Below, piece by piece: positions 52,191-60,076 of a stretch of 64,000 nucleotides of DNA. Where the stretch lies: NCBI GenBank assembly GCA_046293075.1, contig JBKBPL010000017.1, positions 23,828 to 87,827 on the forward strand. Reading direction: 5' to 3'. The DNA is from Ga0077530 sp046293075 (GTDB lineage Bacteria > Pseudomonadota > Alphaproteobacteria > Rhizobiales > Hyphomicrobiaceae). Made by a program: the position numbers and the translations under genes. Below the pieces are notes generated by a model. It was given only the letters and a program-made list of their open reading frames with translations, did not search any database and was not told where the DNA came from. The first letter of the stretch is position 1, and the number at the start of each line of letters is the position of its first letter.

Positions 52191-53411
52191 CTATTCCGCC
52201 GGTCTCGGCCGCACGGCCTCCTCCCGGCGCAGGCGGAAGGAGAGCCACGCCGTAGCGGCGACCACAGTCGCCATCAGCGGGATCGCTGCGATGTTGAGCA
52301 CGGTCCAGCCGGCACGCTGCTGGAGGAAGCCCGCGAGCGCGGCCGCCGTCGCCGTCGTTGCGTAGACGGTGAAGTCGTGGCTCGCCTGGACCTTGGCGCG
52401 CTCGGCGGGCTCATAGGTCCGCGTGAGCAAGGCCGAGCCGCCGACGAACGTGAAGTTCCAGCCGAGGCCGACGAACAGATTGGCAATGAGGAAGTTCCAG
52501 AAATCGATGCCGGCGAGATTGACGAGCGCGCAGGCGAGCTGGATCAGGGCGCCGGCGGCGATGATCCGCAGTTCGCCGAAGCGCTGGATGAGCGAGCCGG
52601 TGAAGAACGACGGCAGGAACATCGCGACGATGTGAACCTGGATGACCGTCGCGCTGTCGGCAAAGCCATAGCCGCAGGCGAGCATGGCGAGCGGCGTTGC
52701 CGACATGACCAGTGTCATCACGCCATAGCCGAGCATGGAGGAGACGAGCGCGACGCGGTAGGTCGGCTGCGCGGCGATGGCGCGCAGCGCTCGCCCGCCG
52801 GAGGCGCGCTCACCCGCGCTCAGGCGCGGGATGCGCAGGAGCTGCACGATCATCAGGCTGACGAGGCTGACCAGCGCGATCGTGACGTAGACGCCCTTGA
52901 AGGTGACGGGAGCGAACCAGTCCACGGACCACTTGGCGAGTTGTGGTCCGGCGAAACCCGCAATGACGCCCCCAAGCATGACGTAGGCGATCGCGCGGGC
53001 CTTGAAGTCGACCGGCGAGCTGTCCGCGGCGGCAAAGCGGTAGTACCAGGCGAAGGATGCGGACAGGCCCTGCAGTAAGGCGGCCAAGCAAAGCAGCTCG
53101 AAGCTGCGGATGGAGATCGCATAGGCGGCGATCAGACCGAACACGAGGCCGATCGCCGACCCGAGCGTGAACCCGCCCCGACGGCCGATGCGGTCCATGA
53201 GCAGCGAGGCCGGAATGGTCCCCAGCATGATGCCGGCGTGCGTGATGAAGATCGGCAGCGTCGCGAGCGACTTGTCGGCGCCAAGCAGAGAGTGCGCGGC
53301 GAGCGGTGTCGTCGCGATGCCCATCGCCTGAACGGACATGAACAGGCCCTGTGCGAGCGCGAGCAAGCTCACGTTGCGCCACACGTGCGCCATCGTACCC
53401 GATACCGTCAT
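52191..53411 (-). CDS. MFS transporter
   Basis: Major facilitator superfamily permease of 406 residues with twelve predicted helices. The loop 2-3 signature appears as LLMDRIGRRGGFTLG at about 70-84 (matching G-x3-D-R-x-GRR), and the C-terminal half has the weaker equivalent near LIQRFGELRII. Helix-rich, no extra domains. Similar to MFS proteins of the YfcJ/UMF type but the specific family and substrate cannot be assigned. Monocistronic; its upstream side is the 363-bp divergent region shared with the MaoC gene. Confidence 0.88.
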   Translation of the reverse strand: MTVSGTMAHVWRNVSLLALAQGLFMSVQAMGIATTPLAAHSLLGADKSLATLPIFITHAGIMLGTIPASLLMDRIGRRGGFTLGSAIGLVFGLIAAYAISIRSFELLCLAALLQGLSASFAWYYRFAAADSSPVDFKARAIAYVMLGGVIAGFAGPQLAKWSVDWFAPVTFKGVYVTIALVSLVSLMIVQLLRIPRLSAGERASGGRALRAIAAQPTYRVALVSSMLGYGVMTLVMSATPLAMLACGYGFADSATVIQVHIVAMFLPSFFTGSLIQRFGELRIIAAGALIQLACALVNLAGIDFWNFLIANLFVGLGWNFTFVGGSALLTRTYEPAERAKVQASHDFTVYATTATAAALAGFLQQRAGWTVLNIAAIPLMATVVAATAWLSFRLRREEAVRPRPAE

Positions 53412-53774
53412 TGGCGGCGTCAGCTCCCGGCTTGGACGCGCTCATTTCCCTGAGGCCTGGGGGGCGCGACGCGCCACCGGGCGGGACCATCGGCGAATCG
53501 CTGCTCGCCGTCCAGTGCCATGGCGCACGGCGGCCGTCTGGCAGACGCGAAGGGGGCGCATGGCTCCCGGCTGAGCAGCCGGGCGGCCCATGGCCCGGTC
53601 CGGAACCCGTGATCTCTTCGGGCACTAGAAGCCAAAGCTCAGGTTATTGGTGCAATGCGGTGCCATACGCAACTTTCCTTGTTGCATCGCATTATGGCGG
53701 GACCTAGTGTTGCGCCGCGCGAGCCGCCGAACCTAAGGGGGCAGCGCGGAGGCGCGTACTGGGGGATCAGGATC
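53412..53774. promoter_or_regulatory. Divergent intergenic region MFS / MaoC with inverted repeats
   Basis: 363 bp without a gene. It holds a perfect CCCGGCT-GAGC-AGCCGGG hairpin at about 53562-53579 and, nearer the MaoC gene, nested inverted repeats: GCAAC-tttcctt-GTTGC (about 53669-53685) inside GCCATA (53662-53667) / TATGGC (53693-53698). The latter lies 77-113 bp before the MaoC start and could be an operator. No regulator gene adjoins it. Confidence 0.4.
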
Positions 53775-54212
53775 ATGACAATTATGACGCGGAAGTCCTA
53801 CTACTTCGAGGACTTGGAACTTGGCATGGAGGCCAGCTTCGCCAAGACGGTCTCCGAAGCCGACATCGTCGGCTTTGCCGAGGTCACCGGCGACAAGAAC
53901 CCAGTCCACCTCGATGCGGACTTCGCCGCGCGGACTATGTTCAAGGAGCGCATCGCGCACGGCATGCTGACGGCGAGCTATGTCTCGGCCGTGTTCGGCA
54001 TGGAGCTCCCCGGCCCGGGCGTCATCTACATTTCGCAGACGCTCAACTTCAAGGCGCCCGTGAAGATCGGCGACGAGGTCGTGGCCAAGGTCAAGGTCGC
54101 CGAGCTTTTCCCCGCCAAGCGCCGCGCACGCTTCGACTGCGTTTGCACGGTTGGCGGCAAGACGGTGCTCGATGGTGAGGCCATTCTGATGGTGCCCGCG
54201 CGCCCGGCTTGA
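53775..54212 (+). CDS. MaoC-family (R)-specific enoyl-CoA hydratase
   Basis: Hot-dog-fold hydratase that adds water to trans-2-enoyl-CoA giving (R)-3-hydroxyacyl-CoA, possibly feeding polyhydroxyalkanoate synthesis (PhaJ-like). 145 residues. The catalytic loop FAEVTGDKNPVHLDADFA has the Asp and His of the hydratase-2 motif, followed by IAHGMLTASYVSAVFG and YISQTLNFKAPVKIGD, all typical. GGGGATCAGGATC precedes the ATG; a later ATG (MTRKSY) is possible. The neighbour ribF is 92 bp downstream past a small hairpin. PhaJ function is inferred; no pha genes are present in the window. Confidence 0.9.
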   Translation: MTIMTRKSYYFEDLELGMEASFAKTVSEADIVGFAEVTGDKNPVHLDADFAARTMFKERIAHGMLTASYVSAVFGMELPGPGVIYISQTLNFKAPVKIGDEVVAKVKVAELFPAKRRARFDCVCTVGGKTVLDGEAILMVPARPA

Positions 54213-54240
54213 TTTTCCCGAGCTTGGCTGCTGTCCTGTT

Positions 54241-54268
54241 CCCTCTCTCCGCGCAAGCGAGGAGAGGG
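54241..54268. repeat. Short C/G-rich intergenic hairpin
   Basis: CCCTCTCTCCGC and GCGAGGAGAGGG around a GCAA loop, pairing over most of 12 bp. It resembles the outer blocks of the larger repeat at 44500-44627 and probably belongs to the same dispersed family. Lies between the MaoC gene and ribF; a role as a weak terminator or mRNA-processing hairpin is possible, but no T run follows. Confidence 0.55.
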
Positions 54269-54304
54269 AATGCGTGCGGCCGGCGCCAATGGCGGAAGGC
54301 ATCG

Positions 54305-55264
54305 ATGGACGTCTGTCACGGCTATCACCATGTGCCGCCCGGTGCCCGCGGGGCGTCGGTAGCGATTGGCAACTTCGATGGCGTCCATAGAGGCCACCAG
54401 GCGCTCATCGCGCGCGCCCGTGAGGAAGCCGCTCGTCTCGGTGCGCGTACCGGCGCGGTGGTCTTCGAGCCGCATCCGCGCGAGTTCTTCCAGCCCGCGC
54501 GCCCCCTCTTCACGCTGACGCCGTTGCCGCAGAAGCTGCGTCTCCTGGAGACCTATGGTGTCGACATCACGTTCGTGCTGCCGTTTGCGCGCGAGCTTGC
54601 CCAGATGTCGGCTGAGGCATTCGTCGAGCGGGTGCTGGTCGCGGGGCTCGGCGTCGCACACGTGGTGATCGGCCATAATTTTCTTTTCGGCAAGAGCCGG
54701 ATGGGCAATGCCCAGCAAATGGTGGATCTCGGCAAAGCGTTCGGTTTCGGCGTCTCCGTCGTTCCGCCGATCGGCAATGGCGGCGAAGTCTACTCGTCGA
54801 GCGCGGTGCGCGCGGAACTGGCGCAAGGTGATGTCAAAGGAGCGGCGGAGATGCTGGGGCATCGCTGGAAGGTCGAAGGCATTGTTCAGGGTGGCGCGCG
54901 GCGCGGCACGGGGCTTGGCTATCCAACGGCCAATATCGCGCTCGGACGCGGGGCGGCACTCGCGCACGGCATCTATGCGGTGCATGTCGATTTCGAGAGC
55001 CGGCGCTATCAGGGCGCGGCCTACCTCGGAACGCGCCCGACGTTCGACGATGGCTCGCCTGTGCTCGAGGTCTTCCTGTTCGACTTCGACGGCGATCTCT
55101 ACGGGCGCAGGATCGAGGTCGAGTTCGTCGAGTTCCTGCGCGCGGACCGCAAGTTCGACAGTCCGGATGCGCTCAAGGCCCAGATGGATATTGACTGCGC
55201 GCGCGCGCGCGAGGTGCTGGCCGCCGACGTCGAACGCGCCGCGGCGGACCAGAGCGGACGGTGA
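54305..55264 (+). CDS. ribF: Bifunctional riboflavin kinase/FMN adenylyltransferase
   Basis: Converts riboflavin to FMN and FMN to FAD. 319 residues. The N-terminal adenylyltransferase domain (about 15-185) has VAIGNFDGVHRGHQALI and VVIGHNFLFGK, and the C-terminal riboflavin-kinase domain (about 190-310) has GTGLGYPTANIAL with the GYPTAN motif, GAAYLGTRPTFDD and EVFLFDFDGDLYG. GGAAGG precedes the ATG at 54305; the open frame from 54209 crosses the intergenic hairpin. Not linked to the rib operon 8 kb away. Confidence 0.96.
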   Translation: MDVCHGYHHVPPGARGASVAIGNFDGVHRGHQALIARAREEAARLGARTGAVVFEPHPREFFQPARPLFTLTPLPQKLRLLETYGVDITFVLPFARELAQMSAEAFVERVLVAGLGVAHVVIGHNFLFGKSRMGNAQQMVDLGKAFGFGVSVVPPIGNGGEVYSSSAVRAELAQGDVKGAAEMLGHRWKVEGIVQGGARRGTGLGYPTANIALGRGAALAHGIYAVHVDFESRRYQGAAYLGTRPTFDDGSPVLEVFLFDFDGDLYGRRIEVEFVEFLRADRKFDSPDALKAQMDIDCARAREVLAADVERAAADQSGR

Positions 55265-55333
55265 GCGGCACGTGCAGGCAGGCGTTTCAACGGCGAAATG
55301 CCACGACGGCCCCGTGCCGGAACGCGACGCCGT

Positions 55334-55954
55334 TTACCGTCCACCCTCGTAGACGCGGAACAGACGCCGCCGGCTGCGTACGAGGCGGGAACGGGTGAAG
55401 TCGTACTTGAACGGGCTCGGCGGCGGTGGCTCCATGCGCGTCGCGACTGCGTGCGGCCGCCCGTCGGGCCAAATGATCTTTCGTGCGACGATGCGTCCCG
55501 GCAGGACCGGCTCGCTGCCGAGCCAAGGCTCGTGGGCAGAGGTGGAGAGCGCGCCGAGGAGGCGCGTGATGCGTTCCTCCGTGTGGATCAGTGGCAGGAC
55601 AATGGCTTCAAAGCGTGCCCTGCGCCCGCTCGCTGTCGGCATCTCGAGCTTGATCACGCCGACCGCGCCCCGCTCGGTGACGGATGCGAGCAAGGGCTTG
55701 AGATCTTGATGTTCGGCGCCGTCGAAGAGGTCGTTGAACGCGCGCCCGCGCAGGTCGATACCGAGCTTTTCGGTAACCCGCGTGCCGGCGAGGCGGAAGC
55801 GGTAGCCCTCGCCCGGCTCGCATTCGATGACGAAAGTCTCGGCCAGGATCGCCGCAAAGCGCCCGGGTTCGACCTCGAAACGACGTGGGGCTAGGCGGCC
55901 GCCACGAATCTCGTTCCAGTACGTGTAGAGGATCTGACTTGTCGTATTCTGCAT
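55334..55954 (-). CDS. PAS_5-type PAS-domain protein
   Basis: 206-residue stand-alone PAS protein of the alphaproteobacterial PAS_5 (DUF1488-like labelling is wrong; PF07310-type) group, function unknown. It has the N-terminal ILYTYWNEIRGGRLAPRRFEVEPGRFA and FVIECEPGEGYRFRLAGTRV, ELxGIDLRGRAFNDLFDG-type central region (KLGIDLRGRAFNDLFDG) and a C-terminal basic Arg-rich tail RSRLVRSRRRLFRVYEGG. No output domain follows. The ATG at 55954 is close to CCAGGA; the open frame extends to 56047 without similarity. Diverges from the rhomboid gene; a CCAATTGG palindrome lies 89 bp upstream. Confidence 0.82.
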   Translation of the reverse strand: MQNTTSQILYTYWNEIRGGRLAPRRFEVEPGRFAAILAETFVIECEPGEGYRFRLAGTRVTEKLGIDLRGRAFNDLFDGAEHQDLKPLLASVTERGAVGVIKLEMPTASGRRARFEAIVLPLIHTEERITRLLGALSTSAHEPWLGSEPVLPGRIVARKIIWPDGRPHAVATRMEPPPPSPFKYDFTRSRLVRSRRRLFRVYEGGR

Positions 55955-56197
55955 TCCTGGTCCCTGACCGGGCGGCAACTCCCCGACTGCGGCATGTGCA
56001 GGCGCCCTGTGCGCACCGTCCGACCCAAAGCAGGACAGGCGCGCCAATTGGGGGCTTGCACGGCGATCGATCAGCAGCTTTCGTGCCAGTTAACGAACGT
56101 GCCGAATTGCGGACAGTGCGTGCCGGGTTGCCGTTGGACGCCTCACGCATTAACTGCTGAGCGTGATCAGCCAGCGTCATGAGCACTGGGGCCACCA

Positions 56198-56908
56198 TTG
56201 ACCCGAGAACCAATCCTGAACGTGCCGGCTGCCGTCGTCGCTGCGCTGGCGCTCTTGGCGGTCGTTCATGCCGTCATGTCGCAACTCACGGATGTGGATG
56301 ACGAGTTTCTGATCTGGGTGCTCGCTTTCGTCCCGGCGCGCTATATCGGCCTGGCCAATGAGCTGCCGGGCGGTGCGCTCGCCGCGTGGACGTCATTCGT
56401 CACACATCAGTTCGTGCACGGCGACCTGACGCACCTCTTCATTAACGGCGCCTGGCTGCTTGTTTTCGGAACGCCGGTTGCGCGGCGCATCGGCTCCGGC
56501 CGTTTCCTCGTGTTCGCAATCGTCTGTGGCATTGCAGGCGCTTTGGCTTTCATGGCCGTGCGGTGGGGTGAGATTGTGCCGATGGTCGGCGCGTCGGGTG
56601 CCATCTCGGGGCTGATGGGCGCGGGTTTTCGCCTGCTTCTGCCGGCAATCGACAATGGCGAGTTCCACGAGATGCGAGAGACGCCGCGGGCTGTCCGCCT
56701 GGCCACGCTCGGCGAATGCCTCCGCAGCCAGCGTCTGCTGTTCGCAATCGGCGCCTTCATCGTCGTGAACTTCGTTATCGCGTTCGCGGCGCCCATCCTG
56801 ACCGATGCGGCCGGGATTGCCTGGGAGGCTCACCTCGGCGGGTTTGCCGCCGGCCTGCTGCTGCTCGGCCCCTTCGATCTACGCCTTCGGATGGATGCGA
56901 CATCTTAG
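56198..56908 (+). CDS. Rhomboid-family intramembrane serine protease
   Basis: Predicted intramembrane protease, 236 residues, about six helices. The catalytic serine is in VGASGAISGLMGAG (Ser133), the histidine in WEAHLGGFAAGLLL (His212), and HQFVHGDLTHLFINGAWLLVFG in loop 1-helix 2 carries the rhomboid HxxxN-type residues. The dyad spacing is normal. The start is uncertain: TTG at 56198 or GTG at 56222, with no clear ribosome site for either; an ATG at 56179 is out of frame. Substrate unknown. Confidence 0.9.
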   Translation: MTREPILNVPAAVVAALALLAVVHAVMSQLTDVDDEFLIWVLAFVPARYIGLANELPGGALAAWTSFVTHQFVHGDLTHLFINGAWLLVFGTPVARRIGSGRFLVFAIVCGIAGALAFMAVRWGEIVPMVGASGAISGLMGAGFRLLLPAIDNGEFHEMRETPRAVRLATLGECLRSQRLLFAIGAFIVVNFVIAFAAPILTDAAGIAWEAHLGGFAAGLLLLGPFDLRLRMDATS

Positions 56909-57036
56909 CACCCGTAAGCAGCCACAGCCTTCGAACATTAAATTTCCGGGGAGTTGCGGCGGCAGGCCTTGCGCATGCCCATTTCGCACCCGACATGAGG
57001 GGCTCGTCATCGACGAAAGGGAGCGGAGAACCTCAG

Positions 57037-57741
57037 ATGGCACTGACCCCCGAAGAGCGCCATGCGATCAACGACCTGTTTGCCCGTCTGCAAGCACATG
57101 GTCTCGAGGAGAAGGATGCCGAGGCCGAAGCGCTGATCAATCAGCTCATGCGGCGCACGCCCGACAGTGCATACATGCTGGTGCAGTCGGTGCTCATTCA
57201 GGAAGCCCACATCGACGAGTTGGAAGCGCGCGTCGCGGACCTCGAAGCGCAGCTTGCCGGCGCGAGCCGTCCGGCCTCGAGCGGGGGTTTTCTCCGCGGC
57301 GCCCGCCGCAGTGCCGCGCCCATGCCGCGCGATGACTACCGTGACGATCGCGGGAGTGGGATCCCACCCATTGGGTCGCGCAGCGGCCCAAGTACTTACG
57401 AGGCGCCCCGCGGCCCCTCCTGGAGCAGCGGACGTGAGCCGCGGCCCGCAAGTGCACCTCCTGGCGCCCCCGCGCCGTCGGGCGGCGGCGGCTTTTTGCG
57501 GACCGCAGCAGCAATGGCAGCCGGCGTCGCAGGTGGCACGCTTCTCGCGAACAGCCTCGGCGGCATGTTCGGTGGCAACAAGAGCGGTGACGCTCAGGCT
57601 GGCCAGAGCGGGTCCACCTCCAACGAAGCCAGCCATCAGAATGCCATCGACAACGATCCCGGCACCTATGACCCCGACTATCACGATGCCGGCGTCGAGG
57701 ATGGCGACTGGGGCGTTGGGGCCGACGACATCGATATCTGA
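57037..57741 (+). CDS. DUF2076 family protein
   Basis: 234-residue protein with the DUF2076 N-terminal helical region: ERHAINDLFARLQAHGLEEK, AEALINQLMRRTPDSAYMLV and IQEAHIDELEARVADLEAQL (about 7-80, partly coiled coil). A Pro/Gly/Arg/Ser-rich linker follows, then GFLRTAAAMAAGVAGGTLLANSLGGMFGG (a hydrophobic Gly/Ala segment, quoted in part as AGVAGGTLLANSLGGMF) and an acidic C-terminus ending DDWGVGADDIDI-like. The family is thought to be periplasmic or membrane-associated with no known activity. GGGAGCGGAG precedes the ATG. Confidence 0.85.
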   Translation: MALTPEERHAINDLFARLQAHGLEEKDAEAEALINQLMRRTPDSAYMLVQSVLIQEAHIDELEARVADLEAQLAGASRPASSGGFLRGARRSAAPMPRDDYRDDRGSGIPPIGSRSGPSTYEAPRGPSWSSGREPRPASAPPGAPAPSGGGGFLRTAAAMAAGVAGGTLLANSLGGMFGGNKSGDAQAGQSGSTSNEASHQNAIDNDPGTYDPDYHDAGVEDGDWGVGADDIDI

Positions 57742-57815
57742 TTGGTGGCGGCAGCGCGGTGCCGGCCGATGTGGGCGCCCCGGAGCACATTCCGGGGCGT
57801 TCGCTTTCGGGGATG

Positions 57816-58154
57816 TCAGCCGCGGAGCGCGGGCAGACCCCGCGCCGTGCGCGCCATCGTACAGGCATCGTCGCCGGGCAGGCAGTCGCGGCAAACGATG
57901 GGGCGCACCGCGTAGATCGTGCAGCTCGTCTCGGCGCCGATAGTGCCCGCCAGTGCGGTGCAGCGCTCACCCTCACAGCGCATCCCTGAACCATCGGCGG
58001 CGATCAGCGCCGCTGGGATCCGCGCGATCTCGTCCTCACTCTCCAGCGTGAAGCGCGGCCAATCGGGCGCGTGCGCGCAACACGCCCCGCACGTCCGGCA
58101 GGGCCCGCTGTCGACCGTGGCCGCTCCGCCGTTCCCGTGCCGGTCCGTCGTCAT
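57816..58154 (-). CDS. YkgJ-family cysteine-cluster protein
   Basis: 112-residue protein with a zinc- or iron-binding cysteine set: CRTCGACCAH near the N-terminus, CEGERCTAL in the middle, and CTIYAVRPIVCRDC then C in the C-terminal half. The CxxCGxCC plus YxxRPxxC pattern is the YkgJ signature. No other domain. Function unknown; some members associate with radical-SAM or ferritin-like proteins, neither of which is nearby. Divergent to the response regulator gene across 155 bp. Confidence 0.88.
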   Translation of the reverse strand: MTTDRHGNGGAATVDSGPCRTCGACCAHAPDWPRFTLESEDEIARIPAALIAADGSGMRCEGERCTALAGTIGAETSCTIYAVRPIVCRDCLPGDDACTMARTARGLPALRG

Positions 58155-58207
58155 GCCTGGGGCTTCAGCTCCACGGGGTCATGCAACCCAATCTTCAGGA
58201 CATTCTT

Positions 58208-58301
58208 AACAATTGTTCCGCACACTCGCGCTGCGTCCGACGGGATGTCGCCGCTATTTTTCAATTGAAGCCTGGCGCCGCGGGTTGGCCTTCCAATTGG
58301 A
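58208..58301. promoter_or_regulatory. Three CAATTG-centred palindromes before the response regulator
   Basis: AACAATTGTT (58208-58217), TTCAATTGAA (58260-58269) and TCCAATTGGA (58292-58301) are 10-bp perfect palindromes sharing the CAATTG core. Start-to-start distances are 52 and 32 bp, close to five and three helical turns, so they could bind one regulator cooperatively on one face. The last lies immediately before the response-regulator ATG. Possible operator; no binding evidence. Confidence 0.45.
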
Positions 58302-58309
58302 TGGTGTGC

Positions 58310-58675
58310 ATGAAGCAGTGTCTCATCGTCGAGGACTCCGAGGTCATCCGCAAGGTCGCCAACCGCATCATGACCAACCTCAATTTCGAGGTCATCGAGG
58401 CGGAGAACGGCCAGCAGGCGCTCGATATCTGCGCCTCCGGGATGCCCGACATGATCCTGCTCGACTGGCACATGCCGGTCATGGGGGGCATGGAGTTCCT
58501 TCAGTCCTTCCGGCCGCTCAATAAGAAGAAGCGGCCATTTATTCTTTATTGTGCCACCGAGAACGACAAGATTGAGCTCTCGCGTGCGATCACCGCAGGT
58601 GCCAACGACTACATTCTGAAGCCCTACGATCGCGAGTCACTCTACGCGCGCATAAACGAGGCGGGCCTCGGCTAG
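58310..58675 (+). CDS. Orphan single-domain response regulator
   Basis: Receiver-only protein of 121 residues with no output domain. The phosphorylation set is complete: acidic pair Glu8-Asp9, phospho-acceptor Asp52 in ILLDWHMPVMGG, Thr83 in YCATEN and Lys104 in YILKPYD. It could act as a CheY/DivK-like diffusible signal or phosphate sink. No histidine kinase is adjacent. An in-frame ATG three codons earlier (58301) overlaps a CAATTG palindrome. Its TAG stop is directly followed by structured repeat copy B. Confidence 0.92.
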   Translation: MKQCLIVEDSEVIRKVANRIMTNLNFEVIEAENGQQALDICASGMPDMILLDWHMPVMGGMEFLQSFRPLNKKKRPFILYCATENDKIELSRAITAGANDYILKPYDRESLYARINEAGLG

Positions 58676-58838
58676 TGTGCCGATCGCGAAGTTCGTCACC
58701 ATCTGCAGCGGGCTCTCGAACGAACTTCGCGATCGAAAGGGCACGAGCAAGCCTCTGTTTCTCGTGTGGTTCAGATTCCGAAGCCCGCCTCCGGCACCTA
58801 CCGCGACGTGGTGGCGGACGTCAAAATCACCACACGAG
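58674..58838 (+). repeat. Structured interspersed repeat, copy B
   Basis: Counterpart of copy A in the opposite orientation. Hairpin 1 arms are CGATCGCGAAGTTCGT (58681-58696) and ACGAACTTCGCGATCG (58720-58735) around the same 23-nt loop. Hairpin 2 arms are CTCGTGTGGT (58761-58770) and ACCACACGAG (58829-58838), perfect here, plus GATT (58774-58777) with AATC (58825-58828) and an inner GCCCGCC (58783-58789) with GGCGGAC (58813-58819). Occupies nearly the whole gap between the response-regulator stop and the end of the convergent ureohydrolase gene. Confidence 0.88.
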
Positions 58839-58844
58839 CGGCGA

Positions 58845-59891
58845 TCAGGCGGTGCGTCCTGTCTTGCGCAGCGCCACGAGGCACAGGAGCTCGAACAGCA
58901 TCTGAGCGCCGACCTGTGCCGTGGTCGTGTTGGCGTCGTACTGCGGCGCCACCTCGACGACGTCTCCGCCGACGATATCCATGCCTGCAAGACCGCGCAG
59001 GATCGCCTGAACCTCACGCGGCATGAGCCCGCCGACCTCCGGCGTTCCCGTGCCCGGCGCAAAGGCCGGGTCGAGGCTGTCGACGTCGAAGCTGACATAG
59101 GCCGGCCCGGTGCCGATGACCTCCAGCGCCCTCGCGATCACCGCGTCGAGGCCCATTGCGGCCACCTCTTCCGCGTGGATGACGGTCATGCCGCTCTCGA
59201 ACGAGAACTCCCAGAGATATTCCGCACCACCGCGGATGCCGATCTGGATCACTCGCTCGGGATCGAGCACACCTTCGAGTGCCGCAAGGCGGAATGGCCC
59301 GCCGTGATGGAACTTCGCCCCCTCGTACTCGCCGGCCGTGTCGCAGTGCGCGTCGATGTGGACCATGCCGAGCGGGCGGTCGCGGCCCAGCGCCTTCAGG
59401 ATCGGCAGTGTGATTGAGTGATCACCGCCGACAGAGAGGGGGGTGACACCGGCGCGCGCGATCTCCCGATAGTAGGCCTCGATGTCGGCGTGGCATTCAT
59501 CGAGACTGAAACGGCTCCTCATCGGCACGTCACCGACATCGGCCACCTCGAGCCGACCCATCGGGGCGATGCGCAGCACGTGTTCATAGGGGCCGATCCG
59601 CTCGACGGCCCGCACGGCGCGGGGACCAAGGCGTGCGCCCGCGCGGTTGGTCACACCAAGGTCCATCGGGACGCCGACCAGGGCGATGTCGATCCCGGCA
59701 AAGCCGGTCGCTGCCGCGTCGGGAGCGAAGCGGGCCCCGAGCAGTGTCGCCGGGTCGGCGAACGGCCACTTCCGGCGGTCGGGCGCGGCGAATACACGTG
59801 CGGCCACCGCTGCGAATTCAGGATCATGGATGTCGCCGCCCTTGGCACCGGCGTACTTGGCACGCAAGGCTGCAAGCTTGTCCTCGTTCAT
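58845..59891 (-). CDS. speB: Ureohydrolase, agmatinase/guanidino-acid hydrolase family
   Basis: Mn2+-dependent hydrolysis of a guanidino compound to urea and an amine. 348 residues. The binuclear metal motifs are intact: GGDHSI, HIDAHCDT and SFDVDSLDPAFAPGTG, with the GVPMDLGVTNRAGARLGP stretch typical of agmatinase-family proteins (not arginases). GGGGAGG precedes the ATG at 59891; the upstream-extended frame to 59960 lacks similarity. Agmatine is the default substrate, but guanidinobutyrate or guanidinopropionate are equally possible, so the symbol is tentative. Diverges from metY. Confidence 0.92.
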   Translation of the reverse strand: MNEDKLAALRAKYAGAKGGDIHDPEFAAVAARVFAAPDRRKWPFADPATLLGARFAPDAAATGFAGIDIALVGVPMDLGVTNRAGARLGPRAVRAVERIGPYEHVLRIAPMGRLEVADVGDVPMRSRFSLDECHADIEAYYREIARAGVTPLSVGGDHSITLPILKALGRDRPLGMVHIDAHCDTAGEYEGAKFHHGGPFRLAALEGVLDPERVIQIGIRGGAEYLWEFSFESGMTVIHAEEVAAMGLDAVIARALEVIGTGPAYVSFDVDSLDPAFAPGTGTPEVGGLMPREVQAILRGLAGMDIVGGDVVEVAPQYDANTTTAQVGAQMLFELLCLVALRKTGRTA

Positions 59892-60076
59892 CCCCGGGGC
59901 CTCCCCACGGCGCAAAGCGCGTGCAAGGATAGCCGACCCGTGCCGGCTGCCCAACCGCACGAGGCCAATTCCTTAGTGGGTAAGCTGAATTGCTTCGCAC
60001 GACTTCACGATTGACGCCATACTGGCCGATCAGATTGAAGTGTTGTCAGCAGTTAAACCGAAGGGGAGAAGCGCCC

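Noticed and set aside
58677..59417. 246-codon plus-strand frame starting in repeat copy B
   Set aside because: Runs from the repeat into the antisense strand of the ureohydrolase gene; the conserved part is only the repeat itself.
59892..60076. SAM-II type riboswitch upstream of metY
   Set aside because: A GTTAAAC string at 60053-60059 recalls part of the motif, but the other conserved blocks and pseudoknot pairing could not be placed.
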